From NCBI GenBank assembly GCA_030653435.1, contig JAURZI010000111.1, positions 62,001-126,000 on the forward strand: DNA of 64,000 bases. Direction: 5' to 3'. Under the pieces are notes generated by a model, which was given only the letters and a program-made list of their open reading frames with translations, had not been told where the DNA came from and searched no databases. The position numbers and the translations under genes were made by a program. Shown here piece by piece: positions 63,296-64,000 of this stretch. Numbering within the stretch: the first letter of the stretch is position 1; every line of letters begins with the position of its first letter. This DNA is from Methylovulum sp. (GTDB lineage Bacteria > Pseudomonadota > Gammaproteobacteria > Methylococcales > Methylomonadaceae).

Positions 63296-64000
63296 ATGCT
63301 ACAATTACTCTTTAACAAAACATCTTCCCGTTCATCCGTGCAAACAAAACAGGCCGTCCCCGTTTATACCTGGAACACCATTTATAACATCGCGCTGGAA
63401 CACAAAAAGCAGCTGGTCTATTCGCATATCATTGCGATCCTGGCGACTGTCGCCAGTGTGCCGGTGCCCTTGCTGATGCCGCTGCTGGTCGATGAAGTCT
63501 TGCTGCATCAACCCGGCGCCGTCATCAATGCTTTGAACCGGGTCTTTCCCGTGGCCTGGCAACAGCCGATGTTTTATATCGGTGTCGTGCTGTTCGCCAG
63601 CCTAGTGTTGCGTATTGTCGCCATTGCCTTCAACATCATCCAGTCGCGCCAGTTTTCCTGTATCGCCAAAGATATTGTGTTCCGTTTCCGTAAGGACATG
63701 ATAGGCCATCTGCAAAACATTTCGATGGCTGAATACGAAAGCCTGGGCACAGGCACGGTGGTCACGCATCTGGTCACCGATCTCGATACGATTGACAATT
63801 TTATCGGCAACACCATCAGCAAGTTGCTGATCGCGGCGCTGACGATTGTCGGCACGGCGGCCATTTTGCTTTGGATGAACTGGCAGTTGGGCTTGTTTAT
63901 CCTGTTGCTGAATCCGGTCGTGATTTATTTTACCCGCGTGGTGGGCTCCAAAGTAAAACACCTTAAGTCTAAAGAAAACTCAGCTTATGAAGTCTTCCAA
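63296..64000 (+). CDS. ABC exporter, transmembrane domain (3' end outside window)
   Basis: The reading frame runs to the window edge: 235 codons of an ABC exporter with a type I (MsbA/ABCB-like) transmembrane domain. AILATVASVPVPLLMPLLVDEVL is the first long helix region, and MAEYESLGTGTVVTHLVTDLDTID is the typical coupling-helix stretch. The nucleotide-binding domain would lie to the right. ATG 63296 gives a leader before GTG 63338, the alternative start. It is divergent from the glucan synthase gene, which suggests, but does not prove, an export role for a related product. Confidence 0.82.
   Translation, partial: MLQLLFNKTSSRSSVQTKQAVPVYTWNTIYNIALEHKKQLVYSHIIAILATVASVPVPLLMPLLVDEVLLHQPGAVINALNRVFPVAWQQPMFYIGVVLFASLVLRIVAIAFNIIQSRQFSCIAKDIVFRFRKDMIGHLQNISMAEYESLGTGTVVTHLVTDLDTIDNFIGNTISKLLIAALTIVGTAAILLWMNWQLGLFILLLNPVVIYFTRVVGSKVKHLKSKENSAYEVFQ

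Overview
The window looks like a chromosomal segment of a gammaproteobacterial methylotroph, most likely a methanotroph of the Methylococcales. The indicators are a beta-RFAP synthase (mptG, first committed step of tetrahydromethanopterin synthesis) at 11904-12887, a MoxY/MoxX-like two-component pair at 57342-59296, and the gammaproteobacterial rng-yhdP-nitrilase-tldD gene order at the left edge. The genus assignment is inference. No rRNA, tRNA, CRISPR array or insertion sequence was recognised.

Layout. 1-9380: housekeeping cluster rng (5' end missing), yhdP, deaminated-glutathione-amidase-like hydrolase, BamC-like lipoprotein, tldD and tldE. 9377-12887: amidase, nucleotidyltransferase-like protein, HAD hydrolase and mptG. 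13076-29949: a co-directional 17-kb block with two tandem SulP anion transporters, a six-gene energy-converting-hydrogenase-related (Ehr) complex, the DabA/DabB inorganic-carbon uptake pair and a DUF2490 outer-membrane protein. The Ehr large subunit has lost all four nickel-iron ligand cysteines, so this is not a hydrogenase. The block reads as a candidate bicarbonate/CO2 and proton-handling module.

30042-39107: a small membrane protein, siroheme synthase cysG, a tusA-type protein, a lipoprotein, plsC, gmhB and the glycyl-tRNA synthetase genes. glyQ and glyS, usually neighbours, are separated by an AT-rich three-gene cassette (Bro-N protein, AAA ATPase, small protein with Toprim-like acidic motifs). 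This is a candidate defence module placed inside an essential operon.

39379-48663: signalling genes: a GGDEF-EAL protein overlapping a CheB-CheR-PAS fusion, a DUF2171 protein, and a second large sensor GGDEF-EAL protein. 48706-56650: a J-domain-like protein, a DUF815 ATPase, a lipoprotein lipase-like hydrolase, a DUF3782 nuclease-fold protein with a heptapeptide repeat, a YgjP-type metallopeptidase, ethanolamine ammonia-lyase eutBC and a Bax1-I membrane protein. 56702-64000: an exosortase-associated small protein, the MoxYX-like pair, an NTF2-fold DUF1348 protein, arfB, a GH17/GT2 beta-glucan synthase-like protein and the 5' part of an ABC exporter.

Spacers carry several strong inverted repeats, including a dispersed GTAGGGCGTGC-type palindromic repeat with four full or partial copies, and an isolated perfect 15-bp hairpin upstream of dabA. 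Motif and residue statements come from reading the sequence. Family names are recognition from memory and were not checked by database search.
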